A stretch of DNA of 64,000 bases. Source: Proales similis. Lineage: Eukaryota > Rotifera > Eurotatoria > Ploima > Proalidae. Shown here piece by piece: positions 34,928-47,005 of this stretch. The notes beneath the pieces are model-generated. The model did not search any database and was not told where the DNA came from. It worked only from the letters and a program-made list of their open reading frames with translations. The DNA lies in contig JAGVRJ010000002.1 in NCBI GenBank assembly GCA_019059635.1, forward strand, positions 558,001-622,000, read 5' to 3'. The position numbers were made by a program, and so were the translations under genes. Positions within the stretch are counted from its first letter, which is position 1, and every line of letters starts with the position of its first letter.

Positions 34928-37900
34928 CAGACTTTGGTTTTCATTGCTAGTTTGATTGCTTGTTGCCGGCGATGTGGACGAGGAGGAATTGAGCGCAAAA
35001 CAGGGCGTATTTGTCGATGATATTAAGTTGTAATTAAAATTGTTTGACTTGGAAGCAAGCTCGAGCGCGGCGCCTATTCGATTACAACAACAATATATGA
35101 GTATTTATTTGCCGATTTAAACGAGCGATTGAAATTAAAAAGCCAATAAAGTGATTGGAAATGCGCGGCGCTCTCAAATAAAAGAGGAGAAAAAAAAAGC
35201 GAAAATGCGGAAAAACTGAGAAGTGTCGTGTTGAAGCCGTAATCGGGCTTCCTGGCCAACACATAGATGTGTATTGATACGGATTTGGGGAATCAGCATG
35301 AATGTTTAAGGCCGAATGAAGCTGCGGCGGCGGCGGTATTTGCCCGACTGGACAAAGAGAGCGACAACGAGCCTAACGATCAGGCCAAGACGGAGGAGCG
35401 AGACACCCAGCGAGCGAGCGGACATGGGCCGAAAGATTGACGAGGAGCGAAGGAGGAGAAAAATCAGAAGAAGCGAGCAAAGTGCGAATAAATGTTCGCC
35501 GAGGCCCTCAATGCCACTTGAACTGATTCAAGCTGAATGAGCGCGCGCGCGCGCGTCGTCGTATGTGAGGACGCTCGAGGAAATGAATGCTCGTCTTAAT
35601 GGTATGAAAAAGAAAAACACACGGCAAAATATTTCATTCATTAAAACGTATGCCCTCGGGCCGAGCGATCTGTAGAGCAATCAGCGCGCCTCGAGTACTC
35701 ATGCGACAAGGGCGAGCAGAGTCCGGAGGCGCGTGGGCGCCTCTAACCAGTGAAATACGAGCGAGTTACCTAATACGAATGACCAAACTATGCGCCAAGT
35801 GGACGCAAACAACACACAAGCAAATGAGATTAGAGACCCATTATGAAAGTAATTCAAGCCGATTGCTATCCTCCTCCGCCCGCTCGCACGAGCGTGTGTG
35901 TGTGTGTGGGAACTGATCGTAATGATGACCGAGTGGCGTATGGGGCTGAGACGACTGAGTCACATATTCCGAAATTAAAAAGAAAAAAACGCCAAAGAAG
36001 AGAAAGATGAAAACTCGAATAATAAATTATTAATCGAGTTCGCTTAAGAGCAAATATCGAACGCTAAGCACACGTTCAAACATTTGGGGGCGGATTAGGG
36101 CAAGTTTTAGAGCTCATTAGAGCGCGCAATACTCTTACCGTTGTTGCTGCTGCTGCTTCCACTGCTGCCGTTGTTGGCCATGCCGCCAACACCGCATTGC
36201 GTCTGATTGTCCATTATTACTTTGGAGCTCATTGAGCGCGCATGCTGCCCAACTGGCCGAGTTAATTCTATCTAAACGGAACGATGAGTCGATTGTTAGA
36301 ACTGATGCCGCAAATAATCATCGTGTTGAGGCGGCGGTCTGCCTCAACTAGGTCGCATCGGTTTGCTCGCTCGCTTGCTTCAGGCGGATCTGACCACCCG
36401 GCGAGGCACCAGTGGCTATTTTCTAACTAACAGTCCAACAACCCTATTACTTGGCTCTCTTCTATCAAATTAATGCGATTTATTAATAATTGATACAAAT
36501 GACAACCACGCTTAAGATGCTCGTCTAAATCGAGCATATTTTCGTCTAAAAATTTTCTTTGTTGTTGTTGTAGCGGCAGTTCGATTTAATCGATTGTGAA
36601 AGGCCAATCGGTCAAAGTGCCGCCCGAGCCTTGCATCATAAAGTCAATCACTTTCTCACAGGTGATGAATATTTTTATGCCGATTAAAGTCCAAATAGCC
36701 GCCGTGATGCCATTTCTTCTTCATCTCCCGTAATAAAACTCTGCGCAATAAACCGTCCTTCTTAAGAGTGGCCAACGGCACACATACGAAACGCACAGGA
36801 GAGAACACAAGAGAGAATGAAAATTAGCCTCTTAAAAGGCGGCGCTTCTCACGCCGATTTTGTTTGCTCATAGTTTAAATGAGAGAGACCTGTTAGATTG
36901 GCAAAGCTCATGAATGGGCTAAGTTAATTAAAAGTGAAGTCACCACACACACACAATGCAGCTGAGTGAGTATGTGCCCTCCCAAACACTTGTTAAAGGC
37001 TGAATGATGGCTCGGCGAGGAGAGCGAGGCGAGAACAACGATCGCACTTGAGAAGAGCCAAATTGCTCAATGGAAGAGAGAGGGGACAGAGAAAAAAGAG
37101 ACGCTCGCGTAACATTCCTCGACGGAGAGTGGAGCGTGTTTACGCAACGCTCGAGAGGTCCGACGAAGATGACGAGAGAGCTATTAGCCAAACGATGGAT
37201 GGAAATAGATTGCACAAAATATTAAGTTTCCAAGATGATGATGATGATGGTGCTCGACACGCATCACCCGAACTTGTACACACACAAAGTAGAAGCGGCG
37301 GTCTGGGGCTCAATGGTACGGGCCAAAGAGGCCAATTTCCCTCTCTTAATCGGCTCTTTTCAGCTGAAGCCGTAAAAACGCTGCCGCCCGAACGAAGGGC
37401 ACTGCTAGAAAGCAATCGGTTGTGCAGTCGTACTTGACTTTGACGCTGGCCCTACCAGCGGCTAATCACTCATTCATACGCCAATCGCCAGAAATAGTCA
37501 AGTGCTTGCCGAGTGGTAGGGCTGCTAACGTCATCTATCCGATGACGACGTTGGAGACGCACACACGCGTGTGTGTGTTGAATCTGAAATCAAGAGAGGC
37601 GCATTAATTACTCATGCGGCCTGCTTCCGACGCCACTTTCGGACCCTTGTTGGTCTGAAACTGAAATATAGCCGCTCTCGTCGAGCTCAGGCGAGCCAAA
37701 GAGAGAGAGAGGGCCAATGAGTTGGACCAAGTTGGAAATCAATTTAGACTCTCGCAACTCAATACCCTAATTAATGGCCTGCGATTAGATAACGCGAATT
37801 CAAATATTTGCGTTCGCACGGGTACCTGTCACCGAGCGCCCCCATCTATTCATCAATTCGTGAATTGGCTAGATGGCGGCCCCTTAGTGCTTTCAAATCA

Positions 37901-39427
37901 CTCATTCTAATTGAACGCTAATAGGCCGGCGATAGAAACCTAAAACGGCCTGGCCAGCAACAATTAGGTTAACGAAATGACATTAAATTCGTTTGACTAT
38001 TCGAGCTCACACAGACATACACACAAAACACACATACAAAGCGGCATCGTCGTGTTGTTTTCGGGCGTTGGCGGCGGCGGCGGCGACAACAACGACAACG
38101 GAGGCGACAATGATGTATATTGAGACGATCGAGCAGCAGACGGCGGCGACGATCGACGCCGCGAACACACACACACATATTGAATCAGCGTGCCAGATTC
38201 AAATATTTAAACAATGACGCTTGATTAGAATATGGAGCGAGACTAGGCGTCCGTCGATTCTGGGCAGGCAGGCAAGAACGTAGCACGACTGGTCATGTCG
38301 TTGCGCAAGGATTCGATTAGCTCCAGATTCTTAGCTCACCCATAGAAGCCTTAATTACTGCCAGGGGGCTGCAAGCGATTCCAGACTTTCAGGCAAGTGC
38401 GGCCCGGATGGGTGAGCGCGTGGCCAATCATGAATAATTCATCTCGATGAAATGTGATCCCTCTATAAACTCGACCTAGCCGGATTAGGCGTTGGGGGGC
38501 TCTATGGTCATTGATTATATAAAGTCGAATGCAAATGCAATTTACTCTTGCCTGCGAGCACATACAACGCCAAATTAATTGAGTTAGTAGGCTTCGCATG
38601 CGTCGGCCGACTGGCGAACACTCTCAAGCGAGTCGGCGTCCATTCGCCGCTGTCGACATGTCGCACTTCATTGTCGTTGACTGCAACGGCTGCAATAAAT
38701 AAAATGTGAACTCGACCGAATAGTAGATGGGACCAGGCCAGACTGATCAGTGGCCGAGCTGCGGCGATGAATATTTATGGCCGAGTTGCGATTATAAACT
38801 TGAGCTGCAGCGAACTTGACCGCCCGGGAATGAGATGTAAACACCTGTTTGGCCGAGTGCGATGGATGCCGACCAGGCCGGACGGGCTCGTGATAAGATC
38901 GATTTGCTGCGGCGACCGCGATGATTGAGACGTACGAGAACATGCGAGTGAACAAATAAACGTTCATTTGTGATGGTGAGAGATGCTAAACAGCTCTAAT
39001 TGAAATTGTTGTTCCTATTGCTTCTCCTGGTCGAGCGATAGTGGTCCGAGCCGGCCAGCACTTATCTACTAGTTGTTGATGTGCGCTTCAATGAATATAA
39101 ACTGTCGATGAATGCATTCGAGTGGAAAGAATGCTGCTTGATTCGTGCAGGCGGGCACGAGGGCTGGCTGTTAGGCTGGCTGCAGACGCTTCGTCCATAT
39201 GTAGCGTCGAGCAGCATAGACTTGTCTAGTCTGGCGGCTCATTCTTTGCGTAACTAAGTCCATCCCTAAGCCAACGTACGGATCAGATTGCGGCCAACTT
39301 CCCCAACTCGCATTCCACGCATACGAGTATCAAACAATTAGCCGCTCTCGCTAAACTGCTACCCGAGTTCTATAATAAACAAACACAGCCCTTCTCTTGT
39401 TCCCATTTGTCCCCATTTTTTCTTTCA

Positions 39428-39455
39428 GTCACTCTCGCTCTCTCTCTCTCTCTCT
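39428..39455. repeat. (CT)n microsatellite
   Basis: A CT-rich simple repeat (ctcgctctctctctctct) inside the gene-free region. Confidence 0.8.
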
Positions 39456-42055
39456 CGGTCGCTCGTTCGGCAAGAATTCGTCTCTGACAATGAAATGCTG
39501 ATGCATCCGTCCGTTTGCTGCCCAAAGCAAAGCCGACAGAAACAAAGGGAAGCTCGTGCTGAGGACTGCCTCGAGTTTCTAACTGACCCTGCCTACCGAT
39601 GATGACTCATTAAAGGTAGCGAGGCGGCCACACAAAGCCGATCCAAAAGTCGGACGCAACACGCAATCGAGTCTAATTGGCTTTTCATTGAAGGTGAAGC
39701 CATCGGTGTGACATGTGCGTGCGAACTAGCAAGCGATAGAGCGGCTTAAACGAGCAGGCGTTCAAGCACTAATACCACCGATCGAATAAATTAAAATGTC
39801 AATCAAGCGCTTTTCTTCTCTCTCTGTACTCAAAAGGTGAAACATTTCACATGCGGCACATGTGGCCGCAAATGTTGCCGCCAGAGGAAGCTCATAAAAT
39901 AAACATGAGCAGTCAGCGGTCACATGGCGGCGGGCAAGCGTCGTATTGGTCACATTCATTATTGAAGAGTCCAAATGGCCATCGCGACCATAATCAATTT
40001 TTAGTCCTTGATTGAACGGCATTACGCTCGAACGCTCTTAGTTTATAATTTAAATTGTGCAATCGAGAACTCCCACCGAGTGGCAATCTCGAGTATATTC
40101 GAGTCGAGTAGATGGACCGGAAAGGTCAATGGGCGATTCAAGTGAAAATATTTCTGCTCTCTCTCTCTCTTTGAATAGCACTCGAGCAAACACGCCGACA
40201 GGTGAGCTGAAGCATTGACCGGCGGTAGATAAGATAGAAGCGAGGAATGTGGCTGCGGGATTAGCCGCGAGCTCGATTGATGGCCATCTCGCTGACAGCG
40301 TTTGTAAATACGAAAACGCTAAATAATGTAAACAAAGCAGGCATTGACAGGCTACGTCTTCTTTTCACCAGCCATGAAAGTCCCAAGGCGTTTAAACGCC
40401 CATATAACTGTCAATCGCAGCCACAAATCAAATTAGATCGGCATAAATATTCAAATAGGCCATTAACAAACGCTCGACCAGAATCACTATAGAGAGAGAA
40501 GTGAGTAAGAGAAACGGCTGCAGCAGCGGTCGACTGAGGCTGTTGGAGCGGGCGGAAGCTGCTAGCCTTGTGCGAATGAAACATTCATTAGTGGCGAAAG
40601 CAGGAAGCAGATAAACGACGTTATCTGGCAGAGACGAGTCGTGCCGGGCGTTCGCTCGCTCCACCAAACTAATTAAATCAACACATTCTTCCAAAATAAA
40701 CACTTTGGCTCGAATTACACAAATGCTGCTCGCCACAGGCGCCCTGGCCTTATTCTACCCCGGCTCGACAATCGCCACGACCAATAAAGCCGGCTGAGTG
40801 CTTCACTAAAAAAAGAGAAAAAAAAAAGAAAAATGAAATGTTCTGGCTGCTGGATATGAAATCACGTAGACTGACCGGCCGGCTAATAAAGGTCGCATGT
40901 AATGTTTATTCGACGGTCGGCTCGAATGTACGGCCGCCGCTTGAATTGATGTGGTGGCGTTGGCGGCGGCGGCAATGTTGTGTTTGCTGGTCGGCAGCGC
41001 AGATGTTGCCAGCCAACTATTCAACGGGCGATCGATGCAAGTTGAAATTAATTTCGATCTGACTAGGCCGTGCGACGGCACTCTTCATTAAACTCGAGAC
41101 TTATCAATCACAAGCGCGCTTGTAAGGTGCCGATGATATAATTTATCGAGCGTCTGATTAACTTGTTCATTAATTAAGTTGAATTCATTTTTCCAATTTC
41201 ACGCGCGAGCGAGACCGCGCGGCTGTGCTTGCGGCTCACTTGTTTGTTTAGTGGCCCTCGGACTTGCCCGGCTGACCCGTTGTTCGTTCATCCGAACGCG
41301 TATGAGGGTGGGCGGCTCGCGGGACGCGCAATTTGCTGAGTGAGATATATGGAGGCGCGCGCGCGCCGACCAAAAAGTTAGAGAAGATAAAAGCGCGGAT
41401 GTGCGGCCAAGATAATGGCAGATGAGCTGAGATTTAGTTTCCCGCTATCATGCCAGCCAGGCTCCAACCTTGCCTTAAATTGTTTTCTCAGTTGCTTTTG
41501 ATTCGACCAAAGCGATAAGATCGTACGCGCTTCTTATCACGCCTTAGTCATCGCCGCGCCGCACATTGTTTGCTTTCTCCCCAACTCTCAAGGACTCAAC
41601 AATCGGCTCCAAAACGCCAGCTCGGCTTAAAACGTAGGAATGAATGAAAAAAAAGTAAAAATAGAAAAGGTCTTGACTGGTCGGCACAAATTTTTTTCAT
41701 TCGTTTTTTTAACCGAGCGGCCGTTTGCTTATCTTTGAGAGCGCTTGTTTGGAATAGAGGGAATGGAAGCAGTTGTGGACACTCGAACGACATTGCGAAG
41801 CCAATATCCGAGTGGGGACGGTGGGTACAATTCAAATATAAATTGAATGCTCAAATCTTGAAAGCAAATGTGAATCGGATTGACCGATTTGAGGTCGAAA
41901 AATAGAGGCAGCCACTCGAGATTAAATAGGTTTGAAGCGAAGCGCATTATTAGAAAGTTTATTAATTCGAAATTCGGCAAACACAGCCCTGAGACCAAAT
42001 GGGGCCTTTTGTTTATCGACTTGAAGTATGGTCCACCCATTGCTTGCACGAGTCT

Positions 42056-42078
42056 ACACACACACACACACACACACG
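42056..42078. repeat. (CA)n microsatellite
   Basis: An uninterrupted run of CA dinucleotides inside the gene-free region. Confidence 0.8.
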
Positions 42079-43236
42079 AACTCACTTTGAAGAGAGGCAC
42101 ACGTAAGCATCTGGGCCTGCACTCGAGCCAAGGCCGGCGAACTGTGGCTAATTAAACATTTAAATCGATTGAAGTAGGCTCCGCTGAGATGAAGAAAAAA
42201 GAGAGAAAATAGTAATTATGGGGTGGCGCGCATCATTAAGAAGAAAAATATAAATAGAGGGGCACTCATGGTCTTGACCGAGCAGGCATGCGGCGAGCCT
42301 CACGGTCGGCCGCTGTGTCTCGGCCATATCACTCTAACCTCAATAAAGTAGACGACTTCCTCAAGAAGGCCAGCCGGTCGTCGTACGTTCCGAGCCGTTA
42401 GGCTTTTAAATCGCTTGCAAATGACAATTTGATTTTAATCGTTCGTATTTAAAGCCAATTAAAACGTCAAAGCACGAATAGCATTGCATCTCTGTTCACC
42501 TAGCCAGTGGCGCGCCTCTTTGATCTTTGGCGCTCCATTTTCCTCAATTCATATGTAAATTGCACAGCAACCATAATTAGCCAAGTGGCCAACCAGCAAC
42601 CCATGGCCCAGGACAAGTCGAATATCCGGCTGGTGGTCGGCGAGCGCAAAGAATATTTCGAAGCAACTTTTCATTGCGCGCTGGCTATTACCAGGCTTGA
42701 TATTGATTCATTCGCGTCGAGTATTTATTAAGCAGACAGGCTTTCATGAAAGGCGGATAATCAAATTATATCGCCTACTTGCTTTTATCAATCGGCCAGA
42801 CGAACGAATATGTGTCTGTGCGCATACACGCTTTATTCGGCTGCTTCAGACCATTTAATATTTCCTTCTTAGATGCCGATAACCATAATCGATAATGTTC
42901 GATCGTCAATAAAACTAATACTCGTCGCATGTTTGATCTTTGACTAGTAATGCTTCCTTGAAACTCTACAGCCGCGCAAGGCTAATTGGCCGGCTAAATT
43001 TGACCCCAGGAGATGAGGAGATGAGAAAACCCAGTCCAATGCCTGATTCCAGATGCTCAGTTTTAAGAAATTTACACAAATTTATTATTTTTACACGACT
43101 GTCATTTTTGAAGAAGGAGCCTGAATTTGTAGATGGTCAGAAATAAAATGTGAAGAAACGCTTTTCAGGCCGAAAGAAATCTGTAAAAGCTGTTCATATC
43201 GGGCATTAAGGAAGTTTGACCGTCGAACAAAACTCA

Positions 43237-44051
43237 AGTCAGCCGAAGCGCTACAAAAGACTGCCCTGCACGATTTTCTAGTCCAAGGTTAGAAAAGGCC
43301 AAGAGGGAGTGTAGGCGAGCTCACCTTGCGCCGATCCGACTTGTCACTCTCGGGGTCGGGCGCGTTGTCACCGTAGTCTTTGGAGACGATCATCAGGTAC
43401 TCGGGTCCCTCTTCGTGCGAGTAGGAGTAGTTCGAGCCCACATTGAGAATCTTGACCCAAGGTAGGTGAGCGAGGGCAGCAAAGCCGAGCGGAGAAACGT
43501 GATAGGACGAACCTGTTCGAACTTCCATCCGTCGGACATGGTGGACATCATTTGGGTGATCTCGCTCTCCTTGAACGAGATGACTCGGTAGACTGGCTGG
43601 CCGCTGGAGCCCTGCGTCGACGTGAGCATTCGACGAGAAAGAAGAAGATTCGAGAGTAGGAGGTACCTTGAGGGGGCCGCGGGCGTCCCGCTCACGGATT
43701 CGCTCCTTGAGAAGGAATATGAGCTCAGGGATGTTGTAGAACTCGGCCTCCTCGAGAACGCCCTCCTCGGCCAGGTGCTTGTCTATGATGAGCTTGCCGT
43801 GTCTGAGGTAGTTGAGGATGGGTGCGAAGTAGTCGGGGTCGCGGTCGATCAGGAACGCGCCCGCCTCGTCCTGTTTCTTCTGATAAGATGCCTGTTGAGC
43901 AGGAGCACAAATCGAGCTTTACCCTGAAGGTGGTCAGGCCCACTGCTGGGTCCTCCTGGCAGAGTTTGTAGAAGAAGGAGCTCGGGTTTTTGCACAGCGT
44001 CGTCTTGGTCGTCACGAAGCACTTGCCTCCGATGTTAAGTCGCACCCATTC
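43237..44051. repeat. tandem duplication, copy 1 (KCTD block)
   Basis: An 815 bp block that reappears at 44767-45581 (offset 1530) with about two single-base differences seen, at 43244 (c versus t) and 43379 (t versus g). The identity spans exons and introns alike and ends abruptly at cacccattc inside the first coding exon. Confidence 0.95.
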
Positions 44052-44141
44052 CGTTCTGCTTGTGCTTTTATGATCCCCATTGCTATTCCCGTTTTGACAA
44101 TCATTGCCCTCCTCTCCAAAGTCATTTCTGAACATTGGCAT
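43251..44141 (-). CDS. KCTD5-like BTB protein, copy 1
   Basis: Five exons: 43923-44141, 43667-43879, 43513-43611, 43325-43450 and 43251-43277; introns are 43-62 bp; 227 residues. The start is the ATG at 44141. After a unique ~38-residue N-terminus ([14 protein letters not shown]) comes a BTB/T1 domain: [48 protein letters not shown] and [16 protein letters not shown]. The C-terminal domain reads [41 protein letters not shown] and ends KKIVQGSLL. This matches the KCTD2/5/17 group, pentameric substrate adaptors for cullin-3 ubiquitin ligase; KCTD5 also binds G-protein beta-gamma. Copy 2 lies just upstream on the same strand. Confidence 0.9.
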
Positions 44142-44766
44142 TTTATTGCTTGTGTCCACTAGCTACAACTGGTTGTGTCACAAGAAATCATGTTCTTTTG
44201 ATGTTTAAATCTTTTCATTACCGTTGATTTCAATACTTCAATCTCGATTGAACTTATTACGAATTGCAAGTTTCGGATCTCGTTGCTTAATTTTTTTAGT
44301 TTCTCATTTCCCCTTGATTATAATAAAGGCATAGATATTGTCAAATCAAACTGTACCAATATCGTGTATTTCCTTTTCTGTTTTTGATTTTAAACAAATT
44401 TTGTCTGCTCAATTGCCAATCTCCGTTCAACGGAATCCAACTTTTGATCAAGAAAAATGTAACTTGCTCTAGAAAACACACTTATGTGCCTCACCCCCTC
44501 TACAAGGACTTTGACGCACTCCCATGCAAGCTTGGGGCCTTTATCTCTTAAATGTACCCGATTGAATCATCAATAAGATTTCGCAACATGAATGAAAGCG
44601 ATTCTTTTAAAAGACCAACTCGAAAATTTCTTGAAAAATAATTCTTTACAAAACTGCGAAGTCAAAGCGAGAGCGATTTGCGTAGAAAATGACTGATCGA
44701 TACTTCCCACAATAAAGAGCAAATCGGAACAGTTAAAGCAAAAGCTAACGGCCATCGGCACTAAAA
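44142..44766. other. unique spacer between KCTD copies
   Basis: About 625 bp present only once. It must contain the promoter/5' UTR of copy 1 and the 3' end of copy 2. AT-rich; no other gene seen. Confidence 0.5.
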
Positions 44767-45581
44767 AGTCAGCTGAAGCGCTACAAAAGACTGCCCTGCA
44801 CGATTTTCTAGTCCAAGGTTAGAAAAGGCCAAGAGGGAGTGTAGGCGAGCTCACCTTGCGCCGATCCGACTTGTCACTCTCGGGGTCGGGCGCGTTGTCA
44901 CCGTAGTCGTTGGAGACGATCATCAGGTACTCGGGTCCCTCTTCGTGCGAGTAGGAGTAGTTCGAGCCCACATTGAGAATCTTGACCCAAGGTAGGTGAG
45001 CGAGGGCAGCAAAGCCGAGCGGAGAAACGTGATAGGACGAACCTGTTCGAACTTCCATCCGTCGGACATGGTGGACATCATTTGGGTGATCTCGCTCTCC
45101 TTGAACGAGATGACTCGGTAGACTGGCTGGCCGCTGGAGCCCTGCGTCGACGTGAGCATTCGACGAGAAAGAAGAAGATTCGAGAGTAGGAGGTACCTTG
45201 AGGGGGCCGCGGGCGTCCCGCTCACGGATTCGCTCCTTGAGAAGGAATATGAGCTCAGGGATGTTGTAGAACTCGGCCTCCTCGAGAACGCCCTCCTCGG
45301 CCAGGTGCTTGTCTATGATGAGCTTGCCGTGTCTGAGGTAGTTGAGGATGGGTGCGAAGTAGTCGGGGTCGCGGTCGATCAGGAACGCGCCCGCCTCGTC
45401 CTGTTTCTTCTGATAAGATGCCTGTTGAGCAGGAGCACAAATCGAGCTTTACCCTGAAGGTGGTCAGGCCCACTGCTGGGTCCTCCTGGCAGAGTTTGTA
45501 GAAGAAGGAGCTCGGGTTTTTGCACAGCGTCGTCTTGGTCGTCACGAAGCACTTGCCTCCGATGTTAAGTCGCACCCATTC
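44767..45581. repeat. tandem duplication, copy 2 (KCTD block)
   Basis: The second copy of the 815 bp block at 43237-44051, in direct orientation. The flanks on both sides are unrelated between copies. Confidence 0.95.
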
Positions 45582-45644
45582 GAGTTTGGTTGCGTTTTCC
45601 GCTTCAGAAATCATTGTGACTTGAATCTGCGAAGCAGCTGTCAT
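44781..45644 (-). CDS. KCTD5-like BTB protein, copy 2
   Basis: Five exons: 45453-45644, 45197-45409, 45043-45141, 44855-44980 and 44781-44807; 218 residues. It is identical to copy 1 through the BTB and C-terminal domains except for one visible residue (Asn for Lys in MIVSNDYG). Its N-terminus is different ([20 protein letters not shown]), because the duplicated block begins only at EWVRL. The same Cul3-adaptor role is expected. Separate upstream regions suggest the two copies are expressed differently. Confidence 0.88.
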
Positions 45645-47005
45645 ATCTATGCTCTGAGAGACTGAGATGCATAAAATCTGTTTTTTTTTTTTATTAAAAC
45701 GATGAAATAAACGTTGATTATTGATTATTCTGACGTTATGCGTTTGTTAGACAGGCATGCAAAAAGTCAGAATTTCGGCTGAATATATTTAAAACCTTAG
45801 CGAACCCGATAGACCCTGTTCGCCGAGTCATTAATAATTTACATCTCGTTCATTCTTATTCTTTGATTTTTGATGCTCGTCAGAAGGTTCGAATTAAATC
45901 GTTTTTTTGTGACATTTCATGATTGTTTCTGTCGATTAGACGAGGCTTGATGTATTTGCCTGATGCATTCGTGCTTGTCTCCTTCTTTTCCTTGCATTAT
46001 TCGCATTGGTTTGAGGCGTTCAGTGTTTCGTCTCCATGAATGATGTTCCGCTCTCACTTAACTTGACGAAGACGTTCTTTGCACCAAATTATTCTCGATC
46101 TAATTCATTTAGACATCTGCTCGTTCTTAAATATCGACACACATCGCTGGTGCGAGACGAATTCGAAATTTGAATAATTAGAAAACTAGAAACCGATACA
46201 TTTCCTCTTCGATTTTTTTTTCGACCAATTTATGATACGATCGAGTGAGAGTGAAGATTGGGCGAGAGATGCGAGTTTTGAATTGGCACTATTGAATATT
46301 TATCTAAATAATCAGCATAAGTTCACACTCGTTAATGACAATTGATTGCTACGAATTCTTGGACTCGTTTTTTAGGGTTCAAGTCGAACGGCACCGCACT
46401 TAGAAGGTGGTCCACTCATTTGCATTCTCTCATAATTCGCCAAATTTGATTGAGTGAACGATACCAGGCTAATTCACATTCGATTTTCTCGAGCCCCTCT
46501 AGCGTTCGAGGCGGTTGATGCCCCCATCAATTTTAGATGAAAATCCATTTGGTTTATTTACGATGGATGCCCGTCTGATATTTGTACACAACCCGAGCAC
46601 GATCAATCCAGCTCTCTTGTCGATTCCTTCTTTTTTTTTTTTTCATTTTTGCGTTCTCGTAAAGAATGAAACAAGAGCCCCTGCGCTGATCAGTGGCGTC
46701 TAAATTAATGATCAGAGATCATCTGATTGAAATACACCTGCGTCTATCCAAGCCGATTAAACACGGCTGGCTGTAATGAGCCAAGGGAGTAGACCGACCG
46801 TTCGTATAGAATTATCATAAACCCAAGAGCTAATCGAATCGGTAATTATAAAATATCGAATGGCTTTCTTAACCAAAAGCAGCTGCGTGATTTTAAATTC
46901 AAAGCTCATAAGATCGAATTGTGCCCAAATAGAATTTGCTGAAATGCTCATAATTTTTTTTTGCGAATTTATTTTTCATCATGCGGCTGAAATAAGTGCT
47001 CGCAC
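45645..47005. other. AT-rich intergenic region
   Basis: 1.36 kb holding the promoter of KCTD copy 2 and the 3' UTR of RPL3. Poly-T runs occur at 45681-45693 and 46628-46643. No coding sequence seen. Confidence 0.4.

Larger units (their letters stand above)
34928..43250. other. 8.3 kb gene-free region upstream of teneurin
   Basis: By far the longest stretch without a recognisable gene. It has simple repeats: (GC)n at 35538-35551, (GT)n at 35889-35903, (TC)n at 39428-39455 and 40157-40170, (GC)n at 41355-41366 and (CA)n at 42056-42078. Open frames reach 129 codons (37048-37437) but are Arg/Ser-rich and unlike proteins. It probably contains the teneurin promoter, 5' exon(s) and regulatory DNA. 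I could not identify a microRNA or tRNA by eye. Confidence 0.5.

Noticed and set aside
35316-35540. 74-codon Arg-rich open frame
   Set aside because: Composition reflects a GA/CG-rich tract; no conserved motif.
37048-37437. 129-codon open frame in the gene-free region
   Set aside because: Arg/Ser/Glu-rich low-complexity product from purine-rich DNA, no splice or family support, and the other strand is equally open.
44142-44159. GTG at 44159 as the start of KCTD copy 1
   Set aside because: Non-ATG; the first ATG at 44141 is in frame and sufficient.
45880-45900. tRNA B-box-like ggttcgaatt
   Set aside because: No matching A box or cloverleaf arms upstream; the match is probably chance.
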